A DNA stretch of 64,000 nt from Streptantibioticus silvisoli (GTDB lineage Bacteria > Actinomycetota > Actinomycetes > Streptomycetales > Streptomycetaceae), in assembly GCF_027947535.2 (NCBI RefSeq), contig NZ_JAAGKO020000004.1, positions 124,001-188,000 of the forward strand. The letters are read 5' to 3'. How positions within the stretch are numbered: position 1 is the first letter of the stretch; each line of letters starts with the position of its first letter. Shown in pieces: positions 32,571-41,623 of the stretch. Under the pieces are notes generated by a model. The model did not search any database and had not been told where the DNA came from. It saw only the letters and a list, made by a program, of their open reading frames with translations. The translations under genes were made by a program, and so were the position numbers.

Positions 32571-33644
32571 ATGACCCCCACCGACACCCCGCCGCTGGCC
32601 ACCCTGGCCGCACCGCCCCCGCCCCCGTCCACCGCCCCGGGCAGCGACTTCGCCGTGCTCTCGCGCCGCATCGTCGGCGCGGGCCTGCTGCGCCGCCGGC
32701 CGGGGTACTACGCCGCGCGCATCGGCGGCGTCGCCGTGCTGTACGCGGCCGGCTGGACCGCCTTCGCGGTGCTCGGCCACTCCTGGTGGCAGCTGCTGAT
32801 CGCGGCCGGACTCGGCGTGATGTTCGCCCAGGTCGCCCTCGTCGCGCACGACCTCGCGCACCGCCAGGTATTCCGGCTGCGCCGGCCCAGCGAGACAGCC
32901 GGACGGATCGCCGGGAACCTGGGCGTCGGCATGAGTTACGGCTGGTGGCAGGACAAGCACACCCGCCACCACGCCAACCCCAACCACGAGGACCTCGACC
33001 CCGACGTCGACCCGTACGTCTTCGTCTGGTCGCGGGGGCAGGCCGAGCGGGTCGGCGGACTGGCCCGGTTCATCGGCGCCCGCCAGGCGTTCTGGTTCTT
33101 CCCGCTGCTCACCCTCGAAGGCTTCAACCTGCACTTCGCCGGTGCGCGGGCGGTCTTCCGGCGCGGCTCCGCGATCAAGCTCCGCGGCCTGGAGGGCGTG
33201 TTGCTGTGCGTGCACGTCGCCGTCTACCTGGCCGCGCTGCTGCTGGTGCTCACCCCCTGGCAGGCGCTGGCGTTCCTCGCCGTTCACCAGATGGTGTTCG
33301 GCGTGTACATGGGGTGCACGTTCGCCCCGAACCACAAGGGCATGCCGACGATCACCGGGGCCGACGAACGACCGGACTTCCTGCGGCGCCAGGTGCTGAC
33401 CTCGCGCAACGTGCGCGGCGGACTGCTCCTGGAGGTCGTGCTCGGCGGCCTCAACCACCAGATCGAACACCACCTCTTCCCCAGCATGCCCACCCCCCAC
33501 CTGCGCCGCGCCCGCGTCATCGTCCGCGCGTACTGCGCCGAGCTGGGCATCGCCTACACCGAGGCCGGCCTCATCGCCTCCTACGCGCAGGCCCTGCGCC
33601 ACCTGCACGACGCCGGCGCGCCGCTGCGCGTACGAACGGCATGA
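32571..33644 (+). CDS. Membrane fatty-acid desaturase
   Basis: A 357-residue di-iron membrane desaturase. The three His boxes are present: HDLAH, KHTRHHANPN and NHQIEHHLFP; the QIEHH form of the third box resembles front-end (delta-5/6-like) desaturases, but no cytochrome b5 domain is fused, so electrons come from ferredoxin or another carrier. Four or more membrane helices are visible. It introduces a cis double bond into lipid acyl chains and so can fluidise the membrane. Next to a cold-shock gene it fits a cold-adaptation role. ATG 32571 is preferred over ATG 32547, but neither has a good ribosome site. Confidence 0.9.
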   Translation: MTPTDTPPLATLAAPPPPPSTAPGSDFAVLSRRIVGAGLLRRRPGYYAARIGGVAVLYAAGWTAFAVLGHSWWQLLIAAGLGVMFAQVALVAHDLAHRQVFRLRRPSETAGRIAGNLGVGMSYGWWQDKHTRHHANPNHEDLDPDVDPYVFVWSRGQAERVGGLARFIGARQAFWFFPLLTLEGFNLHFAGARAVFRRGSAIKLRGLEGVLLCVHVAVYLAALLLVLTPWQALAFLAVHQMVFGVYMGCTFAPNHKGMPTITGADERPDFLRRQVLTSRNVRGGLLLEVVLGGLNHQIEHHLFPSMPTPHLRRARVIVRAYCAELGIAYTEAGLIASYAQALRHLHDAGAPLRVRTA

Positions 33645-33741
33645 GCGGCCCGGGACGCCTCGACCGCGGGAAGGGGGAGGGGTCGGACCGGGGGAAGCGG
33701 GAAGGCCGAACCGGGGGAAGCGGGAAGGCCCGACCGCCTCG

Positions 33742-33810
33742 CCCGAAGCCCGAAGCCCGAAGCGGGACACCAGAAGGCCAGAAGGCCAGAAGGCCAGAAG
33801 ACCAGAAGCC
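33742..33810 (+). repeat. 7-bp and 8-bp purine-rich tandem arrays
   Basis: Three CCCGAAG units (33742-33762) are followed by five CAGAAGGC-type units (33771-33810). The array ends just before the AGGGAGGAA ribosome site of the next gene, so its length may affect the leader of that transcript. Confidence 0.8.
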
Positions 33811-33826
33811 CGAAAGGGAGGAACCC

Positions 33827-34108
33827 ATGAGTGATCACTCCGCCCTCCCGGCCCCCGGTCTCGCCGAGGTCGTGGTCACCGCCGCCACGCCGGACGTGGC
33901 CCGGCGGGTCGCGGAAGTGCTGCGTGACGCCTTCGAGGCCACCGAGCAGTCCAGTCACCCGGCGGCCCCCGACGGCTCCGGCACCCGGCTGAACCTCACC
34001 GTCGACACCACCCGCACCTCCGACCCCGCCCGCGGCCGCCGCCTGTGGTTCACCGGGCACCGCCGCCACCGCGGCACCGCCGGCGGCCCTTCCACCCCGG
34101 CGGCGTGA
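33827..34108 (+). CDS. Small hypothetical protein
   Basis: A 93-residue protein with a strong AGGGAGGAA ribosome site before ATG 33827. The N-terminal 70 residues alternate strand and helix (AEVVVTAATPDVARRVAEVLRDAF, TRLNLTVDT), like a small ferredoxin-like fold. The C-terminus is Arg/His/Gly-rich. No cofactor or catalytic motif is visible. It follows the desaturase gene by 180 bp, separated by the purine-rich repeats. Confidence 0.7.
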   Translation: MSDHSALPAPGLAEVVVTAATPDVARRVAEVLRDAFEATEQSSHPAAPDGSGTRLNLTVDTTRTSDPARGRRLWFTGHRRHRGTAGGPSTPAA

Positions 34109-34336
34109 CGGCCTCCCGCCGGAGGCCGTGCCCGGACCCGCCGCTTCACCGCCTCGCCGCCCGGACCCGCCGCCTCGCCGTCCCGCCGCGCGGACGCCCC
34201 GCCCCAGCGCCCTCGCGGGGCGGACCCCACCGCCCCCGCGGCGCGGACCCCGCCGCGCGGTCCCCGTTGGCGCGACGCGGGGACGAGGTGGCCCGTTCCG
34301 GGGTCCACCGGGCCGGGCGTGAGGCACGATGAACGG

Positions 34337-35551
34337 GTGACATACGTCGTAACCGTGGGGGTCAGTACCCCCGAAGGCGCTTCCGACCTGGACGCCCTCC
34401 AGCGTGAGGGCGTCGTCCACCTGCTCAAGTCCGGCCTGGAGTCGATCGAGGCGATCGAGGGGCCGGACGGGATGGAGGTGGGGATCGAGGAGCACGTCAT
34501 CGCCGTTCACCCCGGCGGCGCGCTGCTGAAGGTCTTCGCCGACGCCCCGGCGCTGGAGTTCGCCGAGGACGCCGTCCACGGCGTGATCAGCGAGGTCCTG
34601 GAGCTGTCGGAGCTGCTGGCCGACTGGGAGATCGCCAAGTGCGAGGTCGAACTCCAGCCGGATTCCGCGCAGGAGAGCCTCGACGCGGCCGACGGACCCG
34701 ACGCGCCACCCGCCGACCCGGCCGAACGCGCCCGGCTGCACGCGCTGTCCAGGCCGGCCGGTGAGCCGGGCCGCGACGCCACCGACGTCGAGACGATGCG
34801 GCTCAAGCTCCGCTCCCTCGCCCCGCGGCTGGCCGCGTTCCCGCTGGCCTGCTTCGGGTACACCGACAACGAGGCCGTCCGGATCGTCAACCGCGAGACC
34901 GCCGAGGTCGCCGCCGGCGCGCTGGTCTACGTCAGCGAGATCCTGGTGGACGAACTCTTCGCGGATCTGGCCACGTTGGAGGAGGACGGCCCCAACGTCG
35001 GCGAGAGCGACGGGGTGTTCATGATCCTCGACGACCTGCCGCAGCAGTTCGCCGCGCAGTACACCGTGCTGTTCTCCCGGCGCCTGGCGGTGGCCGCCGT
35101 CATGCTCACCGGCCGCTTCCACCAGCCCGGCTTCGGTGAGTTGAGCTGCCTCGCGGAGGAACTGCTCACCCGCATCCTGCTCAACCAGGCCGAGGTGACC
35201 GCCGACCTCTACGGCCTGCTCGACGACGACGTCAGCCGCGCCTGGCAGGTCTTCGCCGACCACGTGTACGAGGACTCCGACCACGAGTGGCTCTACGACC
35301 CCACCCTCGACGACCTCGACGACCTCGATGATGAGGACGACCCCGCCGGACCCGACGACCCCGCCGGCAACGACGGCACCGCCGGCAACGACGGCACCGC
35401 TGAGGCCGACGGCACCGACGAGGCGGCCGACCCCGCCCGCACCACCGACGTCAACGACTGGTTCACCCCCTTCACCCAGGACAGCTTCGTCCACCCCTAC
35501 GCCGCCTTCGAGGCCGGCGACACCGAGGAGTCCTCCCCGCAGGCGGGCTGA
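34337..35551 (+). CDS. Hypothetical acidic protein
   Basis: A 404-residue soluble protein from GTG 34337. It has an alpha/beta N-terminal part (about 1-110, VSTPEGASDLDALQREGVVHLLKSG) and a helical middle (about 150-315). Residues about 318-370 are Asp-rich with GNDGTAGNDGT repeats, and the last 35 residues include DWFTPFTQDSFVHPY. No signal, membrane segment or known catalytic motif is visible. I do not recognise the family, although the composition and start look real. Confidence 0.75.
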   Translation: MTYVVTVGVSTPEGASDLDALQREGVVHLLKSGLESIEAIEGPDGMEVGIEEHVIAVHPGGALLKVFADAPALEFAEDAVHGVISEVLELSELLADWEIAKCEVELQPDSAQESLDAADGPDAPPADPAERARLHALSRPAGEPGRDATDVETMRLKLRSLAPRLAAFPLACFGYTDNEAVRIVNRETAEVAAGALVYVSEILVDELFADLATLEEDGPNVGESDGVFMILDDLPQQFAAQYTVLFSRRLAVAAVMLTGRFHQPGFGELSCLAEELLTRILLNQAEVTADLYGLLDDDVSRAWQVFADHVYEDSDHEWLYDPTLDDLDDLDDEDDPAGPDDPAGNDGTAGNDGTAEADGTDEAADPARTTDVNDWFTPFTQDSFVHPYAAFEAGDTEESSPQAG

Positions 35552-35639
35552 CACCGGCCGGCCCCGGCCCGGCCGCGTGGTACGGACGGCGGGACCGGGC
35601 CAACGCCGTTGCCGGCGGCGGGAGTCGGGGTGCCCGGGG

Positions 35640-36692
35640 TCAGACGCTGGGCCGCCAGCCCAGGGCCGGGCCGAGCCCCGTGGCGATGTCGGTGAGGATC
35701 TGGACGTAGTCCTCGTGGTCGAAGGTGAAGGGCAGCGCGAACGCGACCTCGTCGACCTCCCGGAAGGCGGCGTGCGCGTGCAGTTGCTCGGCGATCCGCG
35801 CGGAGGGCCCGACGAGGTCGGGGGCGAACAGCAGGCGGCCCGGCCCCTGCGGTCCGGCGGTGCGCGGGGTGCGCTCGCGGGCGTACTCCTCGTACTTCGC
35901 GCGCTGCCGCGGCGTGGCGCTGTCGGTCGGGATGACGACGAGTCCCTGCGAGACGCGGGCCCGGTCGCCGTCGGGGTGGCGGGCGCGGAAGGCGCGGATG
36001 TGCGAGAGCTGGATGCCGGCGAAGTCCGGTGACCCCGGCGGCCCCGGTATCTCCGCCTCCGCCTCCGCCTCCGCCTTCACGACGCTGCTGGTCAGCAGGT
36101 TCATGCCGTGCTCACCCGCCCACCGGGCCGAACCGAGGCTCGCCGCGCCGTACCACATACGGCCGCCGAGGCCCGGGGAGTGCGGCTGGACGCGGTCGGA
36201 GAACACCTCGAAGCCCTGGACGCCGCTGAAGTCGCTGGCGGGTTCGCCGCGCACGAAGTCCAGCAGCCGCCGCACCCGTTCGTAGCCGAAGTCCTCGATG
36301 CCGGCGGTGTCGGGGTAGAGCGCGTGCTTGACCCGGTCGTAGTTCATCGGCGGCCGGACGCTGACCCCGGGGTTCAGCCGCCCGCCGGACAGGATGTCGA
36401 CGGTCGCCAGGTCCTCGGCCAGCCGCAGCGGGTTCTCCCAGCCCACCGGTATGACCGCGGTGCCCAGTTCGATACGGCTGGTGCGCTGGGTGGCCGCCGC
36501 GAGGACCGCGGTGGGGGAGGAGATCCCGTACTGCAGATGCCGGTGCCGCACCCAGGCACTGTCGAACCCCAGCCGCTCCCCCAGTTCGATGATCTCCAGC
36601 GTCGACTCGTGCCCCCGGCGCGGATCGGCCCCGTCGAACAGCCCGATCGTCAAGAACCCCAGCTTCCGCAACGGCTCCGAACTCAACGGCAC
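35640..36692 (-). CDS. LLM class flavin-dependent oxidoreductase
   Basis: A 350-residue TIM-barrel luciferase-like monooxygenase from GTG 36692 (GAGAGGGG ribosome site 4 nt upstream). Family features are FLTIGLFDG at the start, ERLGFDSAWVRHRHL, TSRIELGTAVIP, NPLRLAEDLATVDILSGGRLNPGVSVR and YGAASLGSARWAGEHG. It uses reduced FMN or F420 to oxidise an unknown substrate. There is an acidic AEAEAEAE stretch near residue 205. It marks the left border of the accessory block. Confidence 0.92.
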   Translation of the reverse strand: MPLSSEPLRKLGFLTIGLFDGADPRRGHESTLEIIELGERLGFDSAWVRHRHLQYGISSPTAVLAAATQRTSRIELGTAVIPVGWENPLRLAEDLATVDILSGGRLNPGVSVRPPMNYDRVKHALYPDTAGIEDFGYERVRRLLDFVRGEPASDFSGVQGFEVFSDRVQPHSPGLGGRMWYGAASLGSARWAGEHGMNLLTSSVVKAEAEAEAEIPGPPGSPDFAGIQLSHIRAFRARHPDGDRARVSQGLVVIPTDSATPRQRAKYEEYARERTPRTAGPQGPGRLLFAPDLVGPSARIAEQLHAHAAFREVDEVAFALPFTFDHEDYVQILTDIATGLGPALGWRPSV

Positions 36693-37483
36693 AGCACCCC
36701 TCTCTCGTCCACGACACCCACGCACAGCCGAACACCGCCCGCCCCCCGATCATTCCGATCCCGAGCACGTCGCCTTCCGGACGAACGCGGAGAAGTTCGC
36801 GGCGCCGCCGGCCTGTACGACCCCTGCATGGAGAAGGCCCTGTGCGGGATCCCGCTCGGCGCCCCCCGCGGTCGGCGGAAACGGTTCACCCGGGACGCGC
36901 AGCCGCCCAGCCGCCCGTCGGCACACGTGCGGTGGCGCCGCCCGCCCGCCAACCTGGGACGCGGCCTTCGGTGTGCTGGCGGCTGAGGCTGATGACGTCC
37001 GCATCAGGGTCCAGCCGGAACGGAAAGCCGAAGTCGCCACTGGGACGGCTCGGCAATGGGGCCGAGCAGTTCGGGCGTCTCGACGAGGACGGGTCGGTGC
37101 CGGTGCCGGTGCTCTGCTGATTGCTGTGACGCCGGGTCTTTGCACCCTGCGCTGCGTATCAGTCTGCTTGTCCCGTGCGGGCCTAGTTCTGCGCCATGCC
37201 TGACCCCCTTTCCCGACGCTGGAGACCTGCTCGTCGTGGTGGAACTCGCTGCGATTCTGGACGATGTACGGGTCGTCTTCGCCGGATCCGGGAACCGTTC
37301 CGGCTACCTGAAGCGGGAGACCCGCGTCAGCGCGGCCCCGGAACGCCGGACGGGCACCCGGGCGATCGTGAAGGAGGCTTGCGGAGCTTGCCGACCGCTC
37401 TCGGAGCGAGAAGTCACCAGCGGATAGCCGCCGATCCTCCTAATATCCTGTCATCAAGGTGTTCTCAGGGGGATGGAGCCGGC
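36693..37483. other. 790-bp border region with possible gene remnants
   Basis: Base composition falls here compared with the flanking core. A frame around 37226-37427 (VVELAAILDDVRVVFAGSGNR) looks like a protein fragment but lacks start and domain context, so it may be debris from a lost gene. A TAATAT hexamer at 37440-37445 is a likely -10 for the toxin operon starting at 37484. Confidence 0.4.
37440..37445 (+). promoter_or_regulatory. Likely -10 element of the toxin operon
   Basis: TAATAT lies 39 bp upstream of the first gene of the toxin operon in an otherwise GC-rich context. No good -35 was found at 16-18 bp spacing. Confidence 0.4.
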
Positions 37484-37804
37484 ATGAGCGATCTCAAGGC
37501 CGACACACGGCGGCTGCGCGAGTGTTCAAAGGCGTTGCAGCGGATCTACGACGAGTTCACCAACAGGTCGAATCCAGCCGATGGATATTCGGTCGGCGAA
37601 CTGGGGGACGCCCGCATCGCTTCCGCCTTCCACGACTTCGGTGACAACTGGCGCATCCACCGGAAGCACTTGGCTGACAAGATCCGGACCCTCGGCGTGA
37701 TCACGGAGGATGCGGCCGACTCGTACGAGGGTGTCGATGCCCAACTGGCCACCGCACTGCGCAAGCAGGACACGGCAAGGGCGCACGGCGGCGGGTACAA
37801 GTGA
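37484..37804 (+). CDS. Small ESX/WXG100-like protein of the toxin operon
   Basis: A 106-residue, almost entirely helical protein from ATG 37484 (GGGGGATGGAG ribosome site). Two long helices are joined near a GYSVGELGD segment; FGDNWRIHRKHLADKIRTL has a Trp in the position expected for WXG-type hairpins, although the exact WxG is missing. Such proteins are escorts or secretion partners of type VII-secreted (ESX) toxins. The stop overlaps the toxin GTG (GTGA), so both are translated together. Confidence 0.75.
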   Translation: MSDLKADTRRLRECSKALQRIYDEFTNRSNPADGYSVGELGDARIASAFHDFGDNWRIHRKHLADKIRTLGVITEDAADSYEGVDAQLATALRKQDTARAHGGGYK

Positions 37805-39228
37805 GCCGTCGTCCGCCCGCGCATGAATGGGCCGTGCTCGGAGAGGACGGCGATCCGGTACCCGGTGATCCCGAGGGGTTGGCACTGCTCGGGCTGACGC
37901 TGCGTGACACCGCCGACGACATACAGCGGGAAACCGGAGAGATACAGGCGCTGGCCTCGGTCGAGTCGTGGAATTCCGACGCCGCCGACCGGTTCCGGGA
38001 CGCCGCGCACGACGCGGTCGGTGATCTACGGAAGGCGTTCCACCGTTATGACGTCGCGGCCCGAGCCGTGGGCGTCGTGGTGCGGGAGGGCAGCGACGGC
38101 GACTGGGCGAGCGCGCTGGCGCACGCGCAGGCCATATCGCTCAAGGCGCTGCGGGACGCGCAGACAGCCGACGCCGAGCACAAGGCGGCGGGCAACCGCC
38201 TCAAGGCGCTGCCGCCGCACACACCGAAGGACGATCCGGACGCCACGGCGGCGCGTAGGAAGCAGGAAGCGGCTTCGTCGTCGCTGAGCGCTGCGAAGAC
38301 GCTGTTGGCGTCGGCCAAGCAGGTACGGGACCAGGCTGCCGGCGCCGCCGCAGCACGCATTCACCGGGCGATCACACACGACGGGATGCACGACAGCACC
38401 TGGGACAAGGTGAAGGACACCACCGGCACGATCCTGTCGGACACCGGGGAGTTCCTGGGGAACGTAGGCGAACAGGCCCTGTCCGACCTGGCGTCGCTCG
38501 GCAACGCGATGCTGCATGACGCCGACGCGGTGGGCGAGGTGCTCGCCGGGGTCGGGCTGGCCACGCTGGGCGCCGGCGGCGAGATCGGGGGCGCCGTCCT
38601 GGACGCCACTGGGGTCGGTGCTCTCCTCGGCGTTCCGGCCGGAGTGGTCTCGGCCTCCGCCATCGCTGGCGGGGTAGGGCTCATCGCGGCCGGTGGTGGC
38701 AGGCTGGCCATGGACGCGACCGGCCCGGACCGCGTCAACATGACGTCCGATGGTGGCGGGGGCGCTGGGGGCGGCGAGGGCGACTGGGACGGGGCGGCGA
38801 AGGGACAGCCGAAGCCGACTTCCGAGGAGGACCTGGCCTCCTATACCCAGCGGAAGTCGGACCTCTCGGGTCTGAGCCGCAATAAGCAGATCGCGGAGGT
38901 CCGCAAGGGAGTCACCGTAGATGGGAAGACATACAAGCCCGAGGGGGAAGCCCTGTCGGGGAAAACACACGGAATTGACTGGAACGAGGGACCGCAACGG
39001 GTCAAGAAAACGGGTAATCCGCAGGGGCGTTTCGGCAGCCCCGCGGATGTGGACTTCGCAGTCCGGAAGGGTGCTGAACTCGGCCCCGGCAAGCAGGGAT
39101 TCTTCGATCTCCCCCCGGACAACGATTGCATCGAATACATGCCGGATGGAACGATGCAGAAACCCAACGCACTGTACGTCAAGGTCCGTCCGAATGGTAC
39201 GGTCCACGCGTATCCCTACACCAAATAG
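37801..39228 (+). CDS. T7SS-type polymorphic toxin
   Basis: A 475-residue protein with the layout of a type VII-secreted polymorphic toxin. Residues about 5-215 are a helical T7SS-signal region with WNSDAADRFRDAAHDAV (WxxDAAxxFR in place of WxG). Residues about 245-300 form a hydrophobic, Gly/Ala-rich segment. A Gly/Asp linker (about 313-330) precedes the variable C-terminal domain of about 95 residues (GIDWNEG..., NPQGRFGSPADVDFAVRKG, CIEYMPDG, YVKVRPNGTVHAYPY). The latter looks like a small toxin domain, but I cannot assign it to a named nuclease, ADP-ribosyl or NAD-cleaving family. The next gene starts 8 bp after the stop, as expected of an immunity gene. Confidence 0.85.
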   Translation: MSRRPPAHEWAVLGEDGDPVPGDPEGLALLGLTLRDTADDIQRETGEIQALASVESWNSDAADRFRDAAHDAVGDLRKAFHRYDVAARAVGVVVREGSDGDWASALAHAQAISLKALRDAQTADAEHKAAGNRLKALPPHTPKDDPDATAARRKQEAASSSLSAAKTLLASAKQVRDQAAGAAAARIHRAITHDGMHDSTWDKVKDTTGTILSDTGEFLGNVGEQALSDLASLGNAMLHDADAVGEVLAGVGLATLGAGGEIGGAVLDATGVGALLGVPAGVVSASAIAGGVGLIAAGGGRLAMDATGPDRVNMTSDGGGGAGGGEGDWDGAAKGQPKPTSEEDLASYTQRKSDLSGLSRNKQIAEVRKGVTVDGKTYKPEGEALSGKTHGIDWNEGPQRVKKTGNPQGRFGSPADVDFAVRKGAELGPGKQGFFDLPPDNDCIEYMPDGTMQKPNALYVKVRPNGTVHAYPYTK

Positions 39229-39235
39229 GCTGGTC

Positions 39236-40174
39236 ATGGATTTCTGGATTCAGACGGGTTCACCGGAGACCGTCGATATCTCCGACGTGGTGGACGACAT
39301 CGACGGTGCCATGCGGCAGATGTACCCGGACGACACCGAACGAATGATCCTCTCCTGGAATGGCCTGCCGGTGTCGCTCGTCTACAGCGAGGACGTGCAG
39401 GTACTCGTCGACGACATCGTCATCATGCTGGAGACCCTGGCGGAGGGAACGGAAGAGCGTGTACACGTCTATTGGGGACCGTCCGCGTTCCAGGTCGAAT
39501 GGTGGATCACCCGGCAGGGGGAGGATCTGACCATCGATTCCCGTTGGTACAGCCTCGACTGGGGGCCTGCGGACCTGCTCAACCAACGCAGCCGACTTGT
39601 GGTACCCGAGGCCGTCTTCCGCCGCGAATGGCTGAAGGTGCTGCGCCGGGTCGTAGACGACATCACGGCGCGGGCTGTGGAAATGGAGGGGACTCTCGTC
39701 TTCGACCGCGCCCGCGCACTGCTTGCCGCGGGAAATCTGCCCCCCGCTTCCGCAGAGCAAGCCGCTCGCGGCGCCCGGGCTTTGCCGTCCGAGGGAGAAA
39801 CGGTGGCGTTCCGCGCCGGCGGGGAATCCGGTGCGGTCCTGTGGCGGCCGGACGCCGACATCGCCCGTCTGTTCATCGGACACGAGGTGCTCGTCGCGGA
39901 GCTGCTTGGCGTCCCGTCCGTCATCGGCTGTGCCGCCGGCGACGCGGACGCAACCATCGACATCCCGGCTCTGCTGGCCTTCTGCACGCGGGCGTTGGCC
40001 CGTTACGGACGCACCGGCCAGGGTGTGGAGCGATCCCTGACCGTCGGCTTCCTGGCCACCGCGCTGGAACTCCTGCGCCGCGCCGGGCACGACGTGCCGC
40101 CGACGGACCCTGCTGAGCAGCGAGCTGCCTGGTCGGCCCTGCGTGACCAGCACGCGGCCCAGATGCCCCGCTGA
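39236..40174 (+). CDS. Probable immunity protein for the upstream toxin
   Basis: A 312-residue acidic soluble protein beginning 8 bp after the toxin gene. The N-terminal half (1-150) has strand-rich Trp/acidic sequence (MDFWIQTGSPETVDISDVV, VHVYWGPSAFQVEWWI) similar in style to Imm1-like proteins. The second half (about 185-300) has VAFRAGGESGAVLWRPDADIA and a helical end. Its position, acidity and lack of signal peptide fit a cognate cytoplasmic inhibitor. Most immunity proteins are 100-200 residues, so this two-domain form is long. Assignment rests on context only. Confidence 0.65.
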   Translation: MDFWIQTGSPETVDISDVVDDIDGAMRQMYPDDTERMILSWNGLPVSLVYSEDVQVLVDDIVIMLETLAEGTEERVHVYWGPSAFQVEWWITRQGEDLTIDSRWYSLDWGPADLLNQRSRLVVPEAVFRREWLKVLRRVVDDITARAVEMEGTLVFDRARALLAAGNLPPASAEQAARGARALPSEGETVAFRAGGESGAVLWRPDADIARLFIGHEVLVAELLGVPSVIGCAAGDADATIDIPALLAFCTRALARYGRTGQGVERSLTVGFLATALELLRRAGHDVPPTDPAEQRAAWSALRDQHAAQMPR

Positions 40175-40413
40175 CGGACTGACCGCCGGTACCGCACCGG
40201 AGGCCGGCGGGTCCGGAGAGCCGGGCGCCTCGCCGGGCCGGCCCTCGGCGCGGCTCGGCAGAGCCTCCAGGGAGCCCTGCCCGGCCGTGACCGTGCCCGT
40301 GGCGGAGTACTGGAGCCGGCGCCGAGGGCGGCCGCGAACCTGTCGCTGCATCTCTTCCGTACCCGGATCGCGACCAGGCGTCGTTGTCGGTGGCCGGTTC
40401 CAGGGGGGACCGC

Positions 40414-41623
40414 ATGACGACATTCCGGTCCGGCTCCACGCTGCGGCGTCTGGTCGAGGCAGCACGGGAGCTGACCCAGCAGACCGGCGTGCAGGAGCGC
40501 ATAGATGCGGTGCTCCGCCTCATGGGTGATCGCCTCACACATGGCAAGGGCAGGCCACTGGTGAATGCCTTGGAGGGATGTCGCTCAGGAGGCCATCCTC
40601 TACCAGGACTTCGAGCTTGCCCGGCGCTTTCAGCACTTCGCCGCGTATGCGGGAGGCGAGCTCTTCCTTGAAATTCTGGAGAACTACTACGACGAGGAGG
40701 CGCGGCAGAGCAGCGAGGAGTACATGCGGCGGATGGCTGCCATAGGCGCCGGCCAGGCAGTCGCAGTGCTGGACGTCCTGTGCAAGGAAGACCTCAACGC
40801 GACCGCCGCCGAGGCCCGGGACCTCTTTCGTGGCATCGTGCAGTCCGCTGATCATCTGGGCCTCGGTACCGGCGAGGGTGGGATCCAGTTGTCCGTCCGA
40901 GACATGAGGCGACTCCAGCAGATCGGGCATATGGAGATCCTTCTCCGGAACATTCCCCGGCCGGCCTCCGCCGAGACCGCGCGGATGATGAACGACGTTC
41001 TGGCGGATGCTGACGCGGCGTTGTTGGCCCAGTTGCTTGAACTGAAGGCGAGGCGAACCGGCCTGGCGGCGTTGCGTACCGCAGTGGACGACCCCAAGAG
41101 TTCCGAGAGTGACCTCCACTCCTGTCTCAAGAATCAGGAGTAGATCTTCGGTGGAGCCTATGTGCGTGAACTGGCACGTCGTCAGTACACCGCGGACACC
41201 ATTCTGGACATCCCGTTGCTGCGTGGTGACGGATCCCTGCACGTGGTTGAGCTCAAGCGAGCCAACGTCCAGGACTTGGTGATCCGACGTAGTGGTCATC
41301 TCATGCTGGGCGCTGCGGCGCATCGCGCGGTCTCCCAGGCGCAGAACTATCTCCGGGCGATGGACGAGAACCGCCCTGCGATTCTGGCCGACCACGGTGT
41401 CGACACCCGCAGAGCTTCGGTGACGGTCGTTCTCGGACACTCGCAGTTCGCCACGGGGAGTGTCACGCCCCAAGAGATCGCGGAAACTCTACGCACCTAC
41501 AACACTCATATGGCGCGCATAGAAGTGATCACGTACGAGTCCCTGCTGGATTCGGCGGCACGGATGTTGGCGCTCTCGTCGCCGTGGCAGGACCCCGATG
41601 CCTCCGAGGAGCTCCCGGCATGA
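40414..41623 (+). pseudogene. Shedu (DUF4263) anti-phage nuclease gene, disrupted
   Basis: Three open stretches together give one Shedu protein of about 400 residues. Part 1 starts at ATG 40414 (AGGGGGG ribosome site) and runs in frame 1 to about 40570. Part 2 (40565-41140) is in the next frame, needing one frameshift near 40560-40585. It ends at TAG 41141-41143 inside CLKNQE-*-IFGGAYVREL, exactly where relatives have Trp (EWIFGG or YWIFGG), so a TGG-to-TAG change is likely. Part 3 continues in the same frame as part 2 to TGA 41621-41623 and has the PD-(D/E)XK core: LDIPLLRGDGSLHVVELK. Shedu proteins are single-gene nuclease defenses. Two lesions point to a pseudogene, or to sequencing errors or a recoded gene. 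Confidence 0.8.

Noticed and set aside
32142-33770. A 542-codon frame opposite the desaturase
   Set aside because: The three His boxes on the plus strand settle the coding strand.
33581-35554. A 657-codon frame opposite the acidic hypothetical gene
   Set aside because: The sense gene has a plausible start and normal composition; the antisense frame is compositional.
37056-37427. A 123-codon frame at the left edge of the island
   Set aside because: Only the segment VVELAAILDDVRVVFAGSGNR looks protein-like; start and domain are missing, so it was kept as possible debris, not a gene.
40414-41143. Reading the two first Shedu segments as two separate genes
   Set aside because: The second segment begins directly after a stop in its own frame without a good ribosome site, and both are needed to reach the usual Shedu length, so a frameshift is more likely. 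A natural two-gene split cannot be fully excluded.
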